Assembly (NCBI GenBank): GCA_041854955.1
Contig: JBHADF010000047.1
Coordinates: 1-64,000 of the forward strand
Length of the DNA stretch: 64,000 nucleotides
From: CAMENZ01 sp041854955
GTDB lineage: Bacteria; Bacillota; Clostridia; Peptostreptococcales; Anaerovoracaceae
Reading direction: 5' to 3'
This document shows positions 1-8,656 of this stretch, piece after piece (position 1 is the first letter of the stretch; the number at the start of each line of letters is the position of its first letter). The translations under genes and the position numbers were made by a program. The notes beneath the pieces were generated by a model that did not search any database, had not been told where the DNA came from, and saw nothing but the letters and a program-made list of their open reading frames with translations.

Positions 1-30
1 ATATTTCATTTCTTCGGTTATACTATTCAT
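1..30 (-). CDS. N-terminus of an unidentified protein (partial)
   Basis: Only the first ten codons lie in the window, reading MNSITEEMKY leftward from an ATG at 30-28. A ribosome binding site (AAAAGGAG) sits about 9 bases upstream, and a TACAAT -10-like box on the same strand is at 82-77, so a real gene start is likely. The product cannot be identified from ten residues. It is separated from the ATP synthase operon by a strong terminator and so is probably transcribed on its own. Confidence 0.55.
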   Translation of the reverse strand, partial: MNSITEEMKY

Positions 31-183
31 AAGAGAGATACTCCTTTTATGATACTTTTGTTTTTTCGTCGAAACTATTGTATCATGGGTTCTCTCTTTT
101 TTTGTTTATTTCTGTAACATATGTCTTATCACATTACATTTACAAAAAATGTTTTATAAATATCAACAATTTTCACCATAGAA

Positions 184-209
184 AAATCCGCCGACCCGTC
201 GGCGGATTT
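184..209 (-). terminator. Rho-independent terminator of the atp operon
   Basis: A 12-bp perfect stem (184-195 pairs with 198-209) lies 8 bases beyond the atpC stop. On the minus strand it is followed by a short T run. It ends the atpBEFAGDC transcript. Confidence 0.9.
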
Positions 210-217
210 GAATATTT

Positions 218-634
218 CTATTTGTATTTTCCCGTGGAGTTCTTTACCTTCAGCCTTATGATAGCTCGGCTCATTTCTGCCTGAGCTCTCAGATATTCCT
301 CTCGGCTTCGCTTCTTAAGCATTTCCTCCTTGGCCTCTGCAGCAGCACGCTTTGCTCGGTTTTCGTCAATCTCTTCCGGCAGCTCTATGGTATCAACCAA
401 CACTAAAACATCGTTGGCCTCTACCTTTACCAGCCCTGCTGACACGGCAGCCACAACCTCTTCTTCGTCAGGCGCTCTGTATTTAAGAATACCCGGTATT
501 ACGGCACCTATCATATTGCTGTGGTAAGCCAATATTCCCATAGAACCGTCAGAGGTGGGTATGGTCAAGGACTCACACTCCCCCTCGTAGAAGGCTCTGT
601 CTGCCGCATGGATGGAAATATGAAAGCTGTTCAT
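218..634 (-). CDS. atpC: ATP synthase F1 epsilon subunit
   Basis: This 138-residue protein has the usual epsilon length and layout: an N-terminal beta-sandwich (about 1-85, with the GSMGILAYHSNMIGAVIPG segment) and a C-terminal helical hairpin rich in Lys/Glu (about 88-138). It is part of the central stalk of F1 and couples rotation to catalysis, often inhibiting ATP hydrolysis. It is the last gene of the operon. Its ATG overlaps the atpD stop in a TAATG junction, which indicates translational coupling. Family assignment is secure from sequence and position. Confidence 0.97.
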   Translation of the reverse strand: MNSFHISIHAADRAFYEGECESLTIPTSDGSMGILAYHSNMIGAVIPGILKYRAPDEEEVVAAVSAGLVKVEANDVLVLVDTIELPEEIDENRAKRAAAEAKEEMLKKRSREEYLRAQAEMSRAIIRLKVKNSTGKYK

Positions 635-2034
635 TATATTTCACCTGCTTCTATCTTCTTAGCCTTTTCTATGACATCCTCCATGGTGCCCACGTTATAG
701 AAGGCCGCCTCGGGGTACTCATCCATTTCTCCGTCGATAATGGCCTTAAATCCACGTACAGTTTCCTTTAAGGGTACATAAACGCCGGGGATGCCTGTGA
801 ACTTTTCAGCAACGAAGGTTGGCTGAGACAGGAATCTCTGAACCTTTCTGGCTCTCTTTACGGTAAGCTTGTCCTCTTCAGCCAGCTCCTCCACTCCGAG
901 GATGGCGATGATGTCCTGAAGCTCCTTGTATTTCTGCAAGGTCTCCTGCACACTTCTTGCCACATGGTAGTGCTCTTCACCCACCACATCCGCTTCCAAA
1001 ATACGGGAAGTGGATTCCAGCGGGTCTACAGCAGGATAAAGTCCCTGCTCGGCTATCTTTCTCGAAAGAACCGTGGTTGCATCCAAGTGAGAGAAGGTTG
1101 TTGCCGGTGCCGGGTCTGTCAAGTCATCGGCAGGCACATATACGGCCTGTACTGATGTGATGGAACCGGTCTTTGTGGAGGTGATTCTCTCCTGCAAAGC
1201 TCCCATTTCTCCTGCCAATGTAGGCTGATAACCTACGGCAGAGGGGAGACGACCTAAAATTGTAGATACCTCGGAACCTGCCTGAACGAAACGGAATATG
1301 TTATCTATGAAAAGGAGCACGTCCTTGTTCTCCACATCCCTGAAATATTCTGCCATAGTAAGGCCGGAAAGGCCTACTCTCATACGGACACCGGGGGCCT
1401 CATTCATCTGGCCGAATACGAGAGCCGTCTTATCCATTACGCCGGCGCTGTGCATTTCCTTCCAAAGGTCATTACCTTCACGGGAACGCTCTCCTACACC
1501 TGTAAATATGGAATATCCGCCATGCTCCATGGCAACGTTATGAATAAGCTCCTGTATAAGAACTGTCTTTCCTACTCCTGCTCCTCCGAAAAGGCCTATC
1601 TTTCCTCCCTTCGGATAAGGCTCCAAAAGGTCGATTACCTTAATACCCGTCTCCAAAATCTCGATGGCCGGGCTTTGCTCGTCAAAGGTTGGCGCTTTTC
1701 TGTGAATTCTCCATCTGGGAGAATCTTTGGGAACCGGATCTCCTCCGTCTATGGGCGCACCCAAAACATTAAACATTCTTCCCAAGGTACACTTACCTAC
1801 GGGAACCCTTATATTGTCGCCGGTGGCAATAACGTCCATTCCTCGGCTCATTCCTTCGGAACCGGCCAACATGATACACCTTACGGTGTGATTTCCTACA
1901 TGCTGTGCAACTTCCATAACTCTGGTCTCGCCGAAGACATCAACGGTGAGTGCCTCCTTCATCTTAGGAAGGTGCCCCTCTTCAAACACTACGTCTATTA
2001 CTGAGCCGGACACCTGAGTGATTCTTCCCACCAT
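634..2034 (-). CDS. atpD: ATP synthase F1 beta subunit
   Basis: This is the catalytic beta subunit, 466 residues and full length. Visible motifs are the Walker A loop GGAGVGKT near residue 155, the catalytic-glutamate segment GERSREGNDLW, and a variant of the DELSEED loop reading EELAEED in the C-terminal domain. It makes or hydrolyses ATP at the alpha/beta interface. The gene overlaps both neighbours by one base (TAATG at each end), so atpG-atpD-atpC are tightly coupled. Confidence 0.98.
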   Translation of the reverse strand: MVGRITQVSGSVIDVVFEEGHLPKMKEALTVDVFGETRVMEVAQHVGNHTVRCIMLAGSEGMSRGMDVIATGDNIRVPVGKCTLGRMFNVLGAPIDGGDPVPKDSPRWRIHRKAPTFDEQSPAIEILETGIKVIDLLEPYPKGGKIGLFGGAGVGKTVLIQELIHNVAMEHGGYSIFTGVGERSREGNDLWKEMHSAGVMDKTALVFGQMNEAPGVRMRVGLSGLTMAEYFRDVENKDVLLFIDNIFRFVQAGSEVSTILGRLPSAVGYQPTLAGEMGALQERITSTKTGSITSVQAVYVPADDLTDPAPATTFSHLDATTVLSRKIAEQGLYPAVDPLESTSRILEADVVGEEHYHVARSVQETLQKYKELQDIIAILGVEELAEEDKLTVKRARKVQRFLSQPTFVAEKFTGIPGVYVPLKETVRGFKAIIDGEMDEYPEAAFYNVGTMEDVIEKAKKIEAGEI

Positions 2035-2963
2035 TAAAATTGCACCTCCTTCTTTTTCTTCATCCTCTTCTCATAGTTCTTTTTCTGCCCTCTGGCTCCC
2101 GATGAAATCTCGGTGATTTCCTGGGTTATATCCGCCTGCCTCAGGTGATTGTATTCCAGAGATAGGTGCTCCAAAAGTTCTTGAGCGTTTCTGTTTGCCG
2201 AATTCATAGCTGTGGTTCTGGCATCCTGCTCACTGCAAAAGCTGTCTACAAGAGCACTGTATATGAATCCTGTAAAATAACTGGGTATTATGGCGTCCAG
2301 TACCGCCGCAGGTGATGGCTTGAATTCGAAGTAGGCATCCTTCACCTTTTCCTGCTGAGAAGTGTAAAACTCCTCCTTACTGAAGGGCAGCAGCTCTACA
2401 GAGCAGGCTACTTCTCCTGCCGTACCGCCCTTAAAATCGGTGTATATAACATATATTTTGTTTATTTCACCGCTTTCATACTTGCTCAAAAGCACCCTGG
2501 CAATATCCCTGGCACGAGACATGGTCGGGTTTTGCGCCGTATAGAGAAAGCTTTCCTCAACGTTAACGCCGTGGGCGGAAAAATAATGTCTTCCGTACTC
2601 TCCCACCACAAAAAGCTTGTCACCCTTCCTTTTACCAATCAGCTTTAAAGCTTCCTTTATTACGTTCTGATTGTAAGCACCGGCCAAGCCTTTGTCGGAG
2701 GTTATGATGAGATAACCATAGCTGCCGTTTTCACGCTCATCTTCCTCCCCTTCGTTGTAGAAGTACTTATCGGAAATGTCCGTTGCCATTCTGAAAATAC
2801 GCTTTATCTCTCTTCTCATGCTGTCAAAGTAGGGTCTGGTTTCCTCCAGCTCCTTTTTTGCCTTACGCATTTTTGTAGAGGCGATGAGATACATGGCGTT
2901 AGTAATTTTCCGGGTATCCTGGACGCTTTTTATTCTGTTTTTTATTTCTTTAGTGGTTGCCAT
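2034..2963 (-). CDS. atpG: ATP synthase F1 gamma subunit
   Basis: This is the central-stalk gamma subunit, 309 residues, somewhat longer than the usual 285-295. The N-terminal helix (ATTKEIKNRIKSVQDTRKIT) and C-terminal helix (NANRNAQELLEHLSLEYNHLRQADIT) that form the rotating coiled coil are both recognisable. The extra length is in the middle domain and in a basic C-terminal tail (KKNYEKRMKKKKEVQF). It lies 11 bases after atpA. Confidence 0.96.
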   Translation of the reverse strand: MATTKEIKNRIKSVQDTRKITNAMYLIASTKMRKAKKELEETRPYFDSMRREIKRIFRMATDISDKYFYNEGEEDERENGSYGYLIITSDKGLAGAYNQNVIKEALKLIGKRKGDKLFVVGEYGRHYFSAHGVNVEESFLYTAQNPTMSRARDIARVLLSKYESGEINKIYVIYTDFKGGTAGEVACSVELLPFSKEEFYTSQQEKVKDAYFEFKPSPAAVLDAIIPSYFTGFIYSALVDSFCSEQDARTTAMNSANRNAQELLEHLSLEYNHLRQADITQEITEISSGARGQKKNYEKRMKKKKEVQF

Positions 2964-2974
2964 CTAAAAGCCCC

Positions 2975-4723
2975 CTATTTAACTTCGTAGCTCTCCGCGA
3001 ATTGCTTTGCAGCCTCTATGATATCGTTCTTTTCTTCAGGGGAAAGCAGCCCTGTTTCATCGATTTTATCGCAGAGATAGAAATATTCCTTTTCGAACAT
3101 GTCAACTAAATCCTTGATAAAGGTTTCCACCTTATCGACAGGAATGTTTTGCATAGTATGTGCCAAGGCAGATACGAGTATAATTACCTGCTCATGTTGC
3201 TTTTTAGGCTGATACTGAGGCTGACGAAGCATTCTCATGAGACCCTGGCCATAGGTCAGTTGTCTCCTGGTGTTCTCGTCCAAATCGCTGGCGAACTGGG
3301 TGAACACTTCCATTTCTCTGTATTGAGCCAAGTCCAGACGAAGAGCTCCGGAAGCCTTCTTAACAGCCTCTGTCTGGGCGTCTCCTCCTACACGGGATAC
3401 GGAAAGTCCTACGTTTACAGCAGGTCTCTGTCCCGAGAAGAACAAATCGCTTTCCAGGAAAATCTGTCCGTCGGTTATGGATATTATGTTTGTAGGAATA
3501 TATGCGGCTACGTCTCCTGCCTGAGTTTCGACTATAGGAAGGGCCGTCATGCTGCCTCCTCCCAATTTGTCTGACATTCTGGCAGAACGCTCCAGTAGTC
3601 TGGAATGAAGATAGAATACGTCGCCGGGGTAAGCTTCTCTTCCCGGGGAACGCTCAAGGAGCAAGCTCAAGGCTCTGTATGCCACGGCATGCTTTGAAAG
3701 GTCATCGTATACTATCAGAACGTCTTTTCCGTGTTTCATAAAGTACTCGCCCAAAGCACAGCCCGCATAAGGGGCTACATACTGCAGGGGCGCCGAATCA
3801 GACGCGGAGGCGGTAACCACTATGGAATAGTCCATAGCACCGTGCTTTTTCAGGGTTTCTACAAACTGTACCACGGAGCTGGTCTTCTGGCCTATGGCAA
3901 CATAAATGCAGACCACATCCTTCCCCTTCTGATTGATGATTGTATCCAGGGCTATAGCCGTCTTTCCTGTCTGTCTGTCTCCTATGATAAGCTCTCTCTG
4001 TCCTCTTCCTATGGGGAACATGGAGTCTATGGAAAGTATGCCTGTCTCCAGGGGAGTATCTACAGGCTGTCTCTCTATGATTCCCGGTGCCGGGTACTCG
4101 ATAGGATAATATCTGCTTACGATGATATCCCCCTGGCCGTCGATGGGCACTCCCAAGGCATTTACAACTCTGCCCAGGAAAGCATCTCCTGCAGGGAGTC
4201 CTGCCGTCTTACCTGTTCTGTGTACCGTACTTCCTTCGTTGATTTCGCTGTCGTCATCGAAGAGAATACATCCGATTTCATCTTCTCTTATATCCTGAAC
4301 CATTCCTCTGGCGCCGTTGGTAAAGAGTACGATTTCTCCGTAGGTTACGGTGTCCAAGCCGTTTACTGTGGCTATTCCGTCTCCTACGGCAGTGACGATA
4401 CCAACCTCTTCAGCCAGCACCTCCGGGGTCCATTTTCTTACTTTTTCCTTTAACAGAGGAATTATATTCCCATTGGATGAGGGCACGTTTACAAGAGTGT
4501 CTCTCAGCTGCTGGAATCGTCCGCCTACAGACCAGTCGTAAAGCTCTGAGCCCACTTCAAGTCTAAAGCCTCCCGGGAAAGCATCGCTTTTCTTCCAGAC
4601 AAAATCTGTATCTTCTCCATATTTTTTCCTTAAGAACGCTCTAAACCTTGCCGTCTGCTTCTTATCGGGTTCCGTTTCCGAATAAAGAATAGCCTCCGGG
4701 ATTTCCTTAATTAAATCACTCAT
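2975..4723 (-). CDS. atpA: ATP synthase alpha subunit with an N-terminal delta-subunit C-terminal domain
   Basis: The 582-residue product is about 80 residues longer than normal alpha. Residues about 84-582 are a complete alpha subunit, with the N-terminal helix, GDGIATVNGLD and the P-loop GDRQTGKT near residue 250. Residues about 15-78 match the C-terminal domain of the delta subunit (AtpH): the FPGGFRLEVGSELYDWSVGG segment followed by GRFQQLRDTL, that is G-x(5)-VG-x(3)-D-x-SV-x-GR-x(3)-L. No separate atpH lies in the operon; atpF overlaps this gene directly. The start is the ATG at 4723, overlapping the atpF stop by 8 bases (ATGAGTGA) with AGAGGA upstream. A longer ATG-initiated frame from 4786 would lie inside atpF and lacks support. 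Confidence 0.93.
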   Translation of the reverse strand: MSDLIKEIPEAILYSETEPDKKQTARFRAFLRKKYGEDTDFVWKKSDAFPGGFRLEVGSELYDWSVGGRFQQLRDTLVNVPSSNGNIIPLLKEKVRKWTPEVLAEEVGIVTAVGDGIATVNGLDTVTYGEIVLFTNGARGMVQDIREDEIGCILFDDDSEINEGSTVHRTGKTAGLPAGDAFLGRVVNALGVPIDGQGDIIVSRYYPIEYPAPGIIERQPVDTPLETGILSIDSMFPIGRGQRELIIGDRQTGKTAIALDTIINQKGKDVVCIYVAIGQKTSSVVQFVETLKKHGAMDYSIVVTASASDSAPLQYVAPYAGCALGEYFMKHGKDVLIVYDDLSKHAVAYRALSLLLERSPGREAYPGDVFYLHSRLLERSARMSDKLGGGSMTALPIVETQAGDVAAYIPTNIISITDGQIFLESDLFFSGQRPAVNVGLSVSRVGGDAQTEAVKKASGALRLDLAQYREMEVFTQFASDLDENTRRQLTYGQGLMRMLRQPQYQPKKQHEQVIILVSALAHTMQNIPVDKVETFIKDLVDMFEKEYFYLCDKIDETGLLSPEEKNDIIEAAKQFAESYEVK

Positions 4724-5213
4724 TGTCTTTTCCTCTTTCGGTAGCGTCCAGGAATTGGTCAAATGCATCCGAAGCCAAGGCTTCAAGAGCTAATTTCTCC
4801 ATAGATTCAGCTACCATGTTTGATATGTCAGCCTGTGCGCTGTTAATTATCTTCTGTCTTTCAATTTCCGCCTCTCTTCTGGCGTTGGTAATTATTCTGC
4901 CGGCCTCTTCGGTAGCATCCTTAAGCTTCTTGGCAGTTGCTTGTTCGAGATCAAGTCTGACCCTTTCCTTTTGCTCCCTTATTTCTTCCTCAACATCCTT
5001 CATCTTTTGAAGGTATTCCTCTTTCATGGATTCAGCCTCATTCATGGCTTCCTGAGCTTTATCATCCATGTCTCTGTAATATTCTTCTCTTTTGCTTATA
5101 AAGCCCTTTACAGGCTTGTATAGAATAAAATACAGGATGGCAAATAAAATGGTGAAGTTAAAAAAGTGTAGTAAAATCTGCTGCACATCTATATTCAATG
5201 GAGCTCCTGTCAT
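4716..5213 (-). CDS. atpF: ATP synthase F0 b subunit
   Basis: This is the peripheral-stalk b subunit, 165 residues and normal length. It has one membrane helix near the N-terminus (about 12-31), then the conserved FILYKPVKGFISKREE region, then a long charged coiled coil to the end. It has no added delta domain, unlike the mycobacterial b-delta fusion. Its stop overlaps the start of the delta-alpha fusion gene. Confidence 0.95.
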   Translation of the reverse strand: MTGAPLNIDVQQILLHFFNFTILFAILYFILYKPVKGFISKREEYYRDMDDKAQEAMNEAESMKEEYLQKMKDVEEEIREQKERVRLDLEQATAKKLKDATEEAGRIITNARREAEIERQKIINSAQADISNMVAESMEKLALEALASDAFDQFLDATERGKDNE

Positions 5214-5270
5214 TACGTTCTCCTTTCTCTCTTTAGATATTTCCGATATTTTTTATCCTTTGTGCTCTCG

Positions 5271-5624
5271 TTACAGTACGAAAAGTATGAGAATAACTAC
5301 CAATAGAGCATATATGATGGCTGTTTCTATAAAAACAAGACCCAACATGGATGTGGCACGTATTTTACTCTCAGCTTCGGGCTGACGGGAAATTCCTTCA
5401 GTAGCTTTACCTGCAACGATACCCATGCCCAGACCGCCGCCGCCGGCTGCCAAACCTATGGCAATACTCATGGCGATAGCCTTCAATCCGATGGATGCAT
5501 CCTCCTGAGCTGCTGCTACGTCATTGCCTGTTCCTGCAGCGTATACAGGAATAGCTACCACTAACATTATGATTACTACTGCAAGTATTGCTGCTATTTT
5601 GCTCAATTTGCTTCTCTTTTCCAT
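5271..5624 (-). CDS. atpE: ATP synthase F0 c subunit with a signal-like leader
   Basis: This is the c-ring subunit. The two-helix hairpin with polar loop (GKATEGISRQPEAE) and the ion-binding glutamate in helix 2 (VFIETAIIYALL) occupy about residues 46-117. The first 30 residues are unusual: basic MEKRSKLSK, a hydrophobic stretch, then IPVYAAG, which looks like a cleavable signal peptide. This makes the protein 117 residues rather than about 75-90. At the positions that mark Na+-binding c subunits it has Met in place of the helix-1 Gln but keeps ET and Tyr in helix 2, so ion use is uncertain. Confidence 0.95.
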   Translation of the reverse strand: MEKRSKLSKIAAILAVVIIMLVVAIPVYAAGTGNDVAAAQEDASIGLKAIAMSIAIGLAAGGGGLGMGIVAGKATEGISRQPEAESKIRATSMLGLVFIETAIIYALLVVILILFVL

Positions 5625-5653
5625 TTTTTTCTTCCTCCGCTTACTGCTTTCTT

Positions 5654-6505
5654 TTATTTTTCTGCGCCTGCAATGGGCTTTTTTTCACCTTTAGGCTTTT
5701 TCTTTTTTGGTTTATGTTCCACCGCTTCTTCATAGAAGAGCGAGGTCAGCATAGTTAAAACATAGGCCTGCATAACCGCATGAAGCAATGTAAACATTAC
5801 TCCGACGAAAACAGGTATTATGAAGCTTAAGGTACTGTAGTAGTACACAAGCTCCGTAACCAGTGCGCCGCTCAGCAAGGCTCCGAAAAGTCGGAAGCTC
5901 ATAGACAAGGGCAGCGAATACTCATTTAAGGTTTGAGTTATTCCCCGGGCACCATTGCCCATTATGGCCCCTGACATGATGACAAAATAGGAGAGCACTC
6001 CCATCATAATGGCTCCGTTTATATCCGAGAGAGGTGCCGACAATGTTATAGGGTGACCTGTGGTGGTTATAACCTGGATACCGAACAGCTCAAATAGTGT
6101 TCCCGTAAACACATAGACCCCCACAGCAAAGATGTACGCTTGCAAAAAGCTGTATTTACGGTCCTTGCTCGACACCATACCGGAAAATAGATTCACCATC
6201 TGCTCCAATATGAGCTGAAACCTGCCGGGAACCATGGTAAACCTGGGGAGCAGGATAAATCTCACAACTAAGGAGAAAATCAGTATTACCCCTGTCACCG
6301 TAAAAGCGGAAATCAATCCCGGATTTACTTCTCTGATGCCAAACAGGTTGACACGATGTAGGTCATGAAGCACCTGGTCCCGCATAACCTCTTTTATGGT
6401 AAAGTGGGATTCATTGGGCGCTTTAGTCAATACTATACCTACATAGAGCACCGCCAAAATAATTCCGAAGATTATTAAGGCCTTCTTTTTCTTACGAGCA
6501 TCCAC
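5654..6505 (-). CDS. atpB: ATP synthase F0 a subunit
   Basis: This is the a (proton/sodium channel) subunit, 283 residues and multi-spanning. The essential arginine is seen in SMSFRLFGALLSGALV, although the usual Asn-Met after FG is replaced by Ala-Leu. The C-terminus is a Lys/Pro-rich cytoplasmic tail. The start appears to be a GTG at 6505-6503, since GGAGG lies 10 bases upstream and no in-frame ATG fits. It is the first gene of the operon; no atpI precedes it. Confidence 0.95.
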   Translation of the reverse strand: MDARKKKKALIIFGIILAVLYVGIVLTKAPNESHFTIKEVMRDQVLHDLHRVNLFGIREVNPGLISAFTVTGVILIFSLVVRFILLPRFTMVPGRFQLILEQMVNLFSGMVSSKDRKYSFLQAYIFAVGVYVFTGTLFELFGIQVITTTGHPITLSAPLSDINGAIMMGVLSYFVIMSGAIMGNGARGITQTLNEYSLPLSMSFRLFGALLSGALVTELVYYYSTLSFIIPVFVGVMFTLLHAVMQAYVLTMLTSLFYEEAVEHKPKKKKPKGEKKPIAGAEK

Positions 6506-6587
6506 GTCCCATCAACCTCCTCTCTTTTTTCCTAAAATGCAATTGAAGGCAATATTTAAACAATATTACCTTTCTCAACGATATATG

Positions 6588-6615
6588 ATTATAGCACTAT
6601 AAAATAAAAAGTAAA
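6588..6615 (-). promoter_or_regulatory. Probable sigma-A promoter of the atp operon
   Basis: On the minus strand there is a TTTACT -35 box (6615-6610) and a perfect TATAAT -10 box (6593-6588) with a 16-base gap. They lie about 80 bases upstream of the atpB GTG and just after the rlmH stop. No terminator is visible between rlmH and this promoter, so some read-through is possible. Confidence 0.75.
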
Positions 6616-6638
6616 GCAAAAGTTTCGCTTGAATTTAA

Positions 6639-7118
6639 CTATTTATGATAGGTTTCCTTCTTGATTATTTTAAAGCTTCTATAGAGTTGTTCCAGAAATA
6701 TTACCCTCATCATCTGGTGCGGAAAAGTCATCTTAGAAAAGCTCAGCTTGTAGTCTGCTCGCATGCTCACTTCTCTGCTGAGGCCTAAGCTGCCGCCTAT
6801 GATAACAGCCACATCGCTTTTCCCTTCCAAGGCCAGATTATCAATCTTTTCCGCCAACTCTTCCGAGGAAAGATTCTTCCCCTGAATTTCCAGGGTTATG
6901 ACATAGGCATCTTCCTTTACAGCTTTTAAGATGCTCCGGCCCTCTTCCTCCTTGACTGCCTCCTCCTGAGCAGGAGAAGCCTTGTCAGGCAGGCGGCTTT
7001 CCTTTAGCTCTGTTATTTCCAGTTTACAGTATCTTGAAAGCCGCTTGGCGTATTCCTCCACAGCATCCCGCCAATAGGTTTCCTTAAGCTTTCCTATACA
7101 TATGAGTTGAATGTTCAT
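6639..7118 (-). CDS. rlmH: 23S rRNA (pseudouridine1915-N3)-methyltransferase RlmH
   Basis: The 159-residue protein is the standard length for the SPOUT methyltransferase RlmH, which methylates pseudouridine 1915 in helix 69 of 23S rRNA on the assembled ribosome. The N-terminus MNIQLICIGKLKE, the SAM-loop region VAVIIGGSLGLS, and the C-terminal KMTFPHQMMRVIFLEQLYRS are diagnostic. It begins immediately after the stop of the upstream metallo-hydrolase gene. Confidence 0.96.
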   Translation of the reverse strand: MNIQLICIGKLKETYWRDAVEEYAKRLSRYCKLEITELKESRLPDKASPAQEEAVKEEEGRSILKAVKEDAYVITLEIQGKNLSSEELAEKIDNLALEGKSDVAVIIGGSLGLSREVSMRADYKLSFSKMTFPHQMMRVIFLEQLYRSFKIIKKETYHK

Positions 7119-7928
7119 CTAAATCACCATAAGACTGCTCATAGAGTCTCTCTCCGCCACCTTCAGCTCCAAATCCTTTCCCACGAAGAATCCCGCCTCC
7201 TGCAGCATGTTTTCCACCGTGTGCCGGGCTTGAAGGGGGCTGTTGTTTTCCTTGCTCAAATGGGCCAGAAGCACTGTCGGCACGTTTCCCTTTGGCCTTT
7301 CTCTCAAGAATCTTATAAGGCTCAAGGCGCAGGCTTCGTTGGACAGGTGGCCGTAATCGCTTAAAATTCTCTGTTTCAAAGTATAGGGATATTTTCCGTA
7401 GAGGAGGAGGTTCACCTCATGATTGGCTTCCATTACCAAAATATCCGAATCATGGATGTTTTCAAAAATTTCCTCGGATATGCAGCCCGTATCCGTCACT
7501 ATGGAAATCTTTTTATCTCCCTTCTCAAAGGCGTAGCCGACGGCTTCCGTCACGTCATGAGAAACGTTAAAGGGCTTAACCTTTATATCTCCCAAGGAAA
7601 AGGCGGTACCTCCTGTTACAGTCTTATACCTTTGATCTAAGGGAAGTCTGTACCGGCGCATAAGCTCCGATGCAGTTCCTTCCGTAGCATATATGGGCAG
7701 CTTCGGCGCCTTCTTTCCTAATGTCTCTATACCCTTTACGTGGTCCACATGCTCGTGGGTGAGGAGGACCCCCTCCAGCATAGAGGGCATAAGGTTCATT
7801 TCTCTTAGACAGCTTTCGATTCGTCTGTTGCTGATACCCGCATCCACCAAAAGTGATGTGGTTTCGCTTTTTATAAGATAACTGTTGCCCGTGGATCCTG
7901 AGGCAAAAGTGCAAATTCCTAAATTCAT
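7119..7928 (-). CDS. Metallo-beta-lactamase-fold hydrolase (YycJ/WalJ family)
   Basis: The 269-residue protein has the metal-binding THEHVDH motif near residue 60 and later His/Asp ligands (NVSHDV, IVTDTG). It is an MBL-fold phosphodiesterase of the YycJ (WalJ) type. That family sits next to the WalKR system in Bacillus and is thought to act on nucleic acid or wall processes; no walKR genes are present here. It forms a two-gene unit with rlmH, a pairing also seen in Bacillus. The exact substrate is unknown. Confidence 0.88.
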   Translation of the reverse strand: MNLGICTFASGSTGNSYLIKSETTSLLVDAGISNRRIESCLREMNLMPSMLEGVLLTHEHVDHVKGIETLGKKAPKLPIYATEGTASELMRRYRLPLDQRYKTVTGGTAFSLGDIKVKPFNVSHDVTEAVGYAFEKGDKKISIVTDTGCISEEIFENIHDSDILVMEANHEVNLLLYGKYPYTLKQRILSDYGHLSNEACALSLIRFLRERPKGNVPTVLLAHLSKENNSPLQARHTVENMLQEAGFFVGKDLELKVAERDSMSSLMVI

Positions 7929-7978
7929 AAACTTCTTTCCTTAATATATATATGTGCTTCGATTATATCATTTTTTAA

Positions 7979-8006
7979 TTGTAAATTCTATAAAATATGA
8001 GATAAT
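7979..8006 (+). promoter_or_regulatory. Probable promoter for rnhA
   Basis: TTGTAA (7979-7984) and GATAAT (8001-8006) are separated by 16 bases, about 47 bases before the rnhA ATG. A TATAAT on the opposite strand (7957-7952) may drive the divergent MBL gene, but its -35 box is poor. Confidence 0.55.
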
Positions 8007-8052
8007 AAGACAGTAAGATAACTTAATTTCTATTTAAAGGAGGCTATGGCCT

Positions 8053-8610
8053 ATGGCAAAGCTGAGAATATATACGGACGGAGGTTGTTCCAACAATCAG
8101 TCTGATACCAACTTCGGAGGCTGGGGGGCCATCCTGGAATACGGAGATCATAAAAAGGAATTGTGGGGAGGGGAAAAGGACACCACTAATAACAGAATGG
8201 AGCTTACAGCTGTCATCGAGGCCTTCAAGGCCCTGAAAAAAGAAGGCCAGCAGGTGGAGGTCTTTACGGACAGCTCCTATGTGGCTCAATGCTTCCGCCA
8301 GAAATGGTATGTAAACTGGGAGAGGAACGGCTGGAAAAATTCCCAGAAAAAGGCCGTGGAAAATCAAGAGCTTTGGGAAGAGCTCCTTTCTCTTGTAAGA
8401 AAGCATCAGGTCAGCTTTTTCAGAGTTAAGGGCCACGTGAATTTGGAAAGTGAGAAGACGGATTTTAATAGTCTATATGAAAAATTTCAGGAGTGGAATG
8501 GTGAAAGTTTCTCCTTTGAGGATTTTCAATATATAACAGCCATGAACAACAGAGCTGATGAGTTGGCTAATATAGGGATTGACCAATGCCGCGGATTGGA
8601 ATATAATTAA
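8053..8610 (+). CDS. rnhA: Ribonuclease HI
   Basis: RNase HI cuts the RNA strand of RNA-DNA hybrids such as R-loops and primers. Catalytic residues are visible: Asp in YTDGGC, Glu in RMELTA, Asp in FTDSSY, the loop His in VKGHV and the last Asp in NNRADELA. At 185 residues it is about 30 longer than the E. coli enzyme. The extra segment, containing YEKFQEWN and SFSFEDF, lies between the loop His and the last Asp, as in a subset of Firmicutes RNases H. The start at 8053 follows AAAGGAGG; an upstream ATG at 8046 is out of frame. It faces the replication fork. Confidence 0.95.
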   Translation: MAKLRIYTDGGCSNNQSDTNFGGWGAILEYGDHKKELWGGEKDTTNNRMELTAVIEAFKALKKEGQQVEVFTDSSYVAQCFRQKWYVNWERNGWKNSQKKAVENQELWEELLSLVRKHQVSFFRVKGHVNLESEKTDFNSLYEKFQEWNGESFSFEDFQYITAMNNRADELANIGIDQCRGLEYN

Positions 8611-8656
8611 TCAACAGAAGTTATCGTATAGAAATGATTTATAAAAGGAGGATTTT

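Noticed and set aside
1450..2004. A 184-residue plus-strand frame opposite atpD
   Set aside because: It lies wholly antisense to a highly conserved gene and has no ribosome binding site.
5271..5624. A clear Na+-type c subunit
   Set aside because: Only part of the Na+ signature is present (Glu-Thr and Tyr in helix 2); the helix-1 Gln is Met, so ion type is left open.
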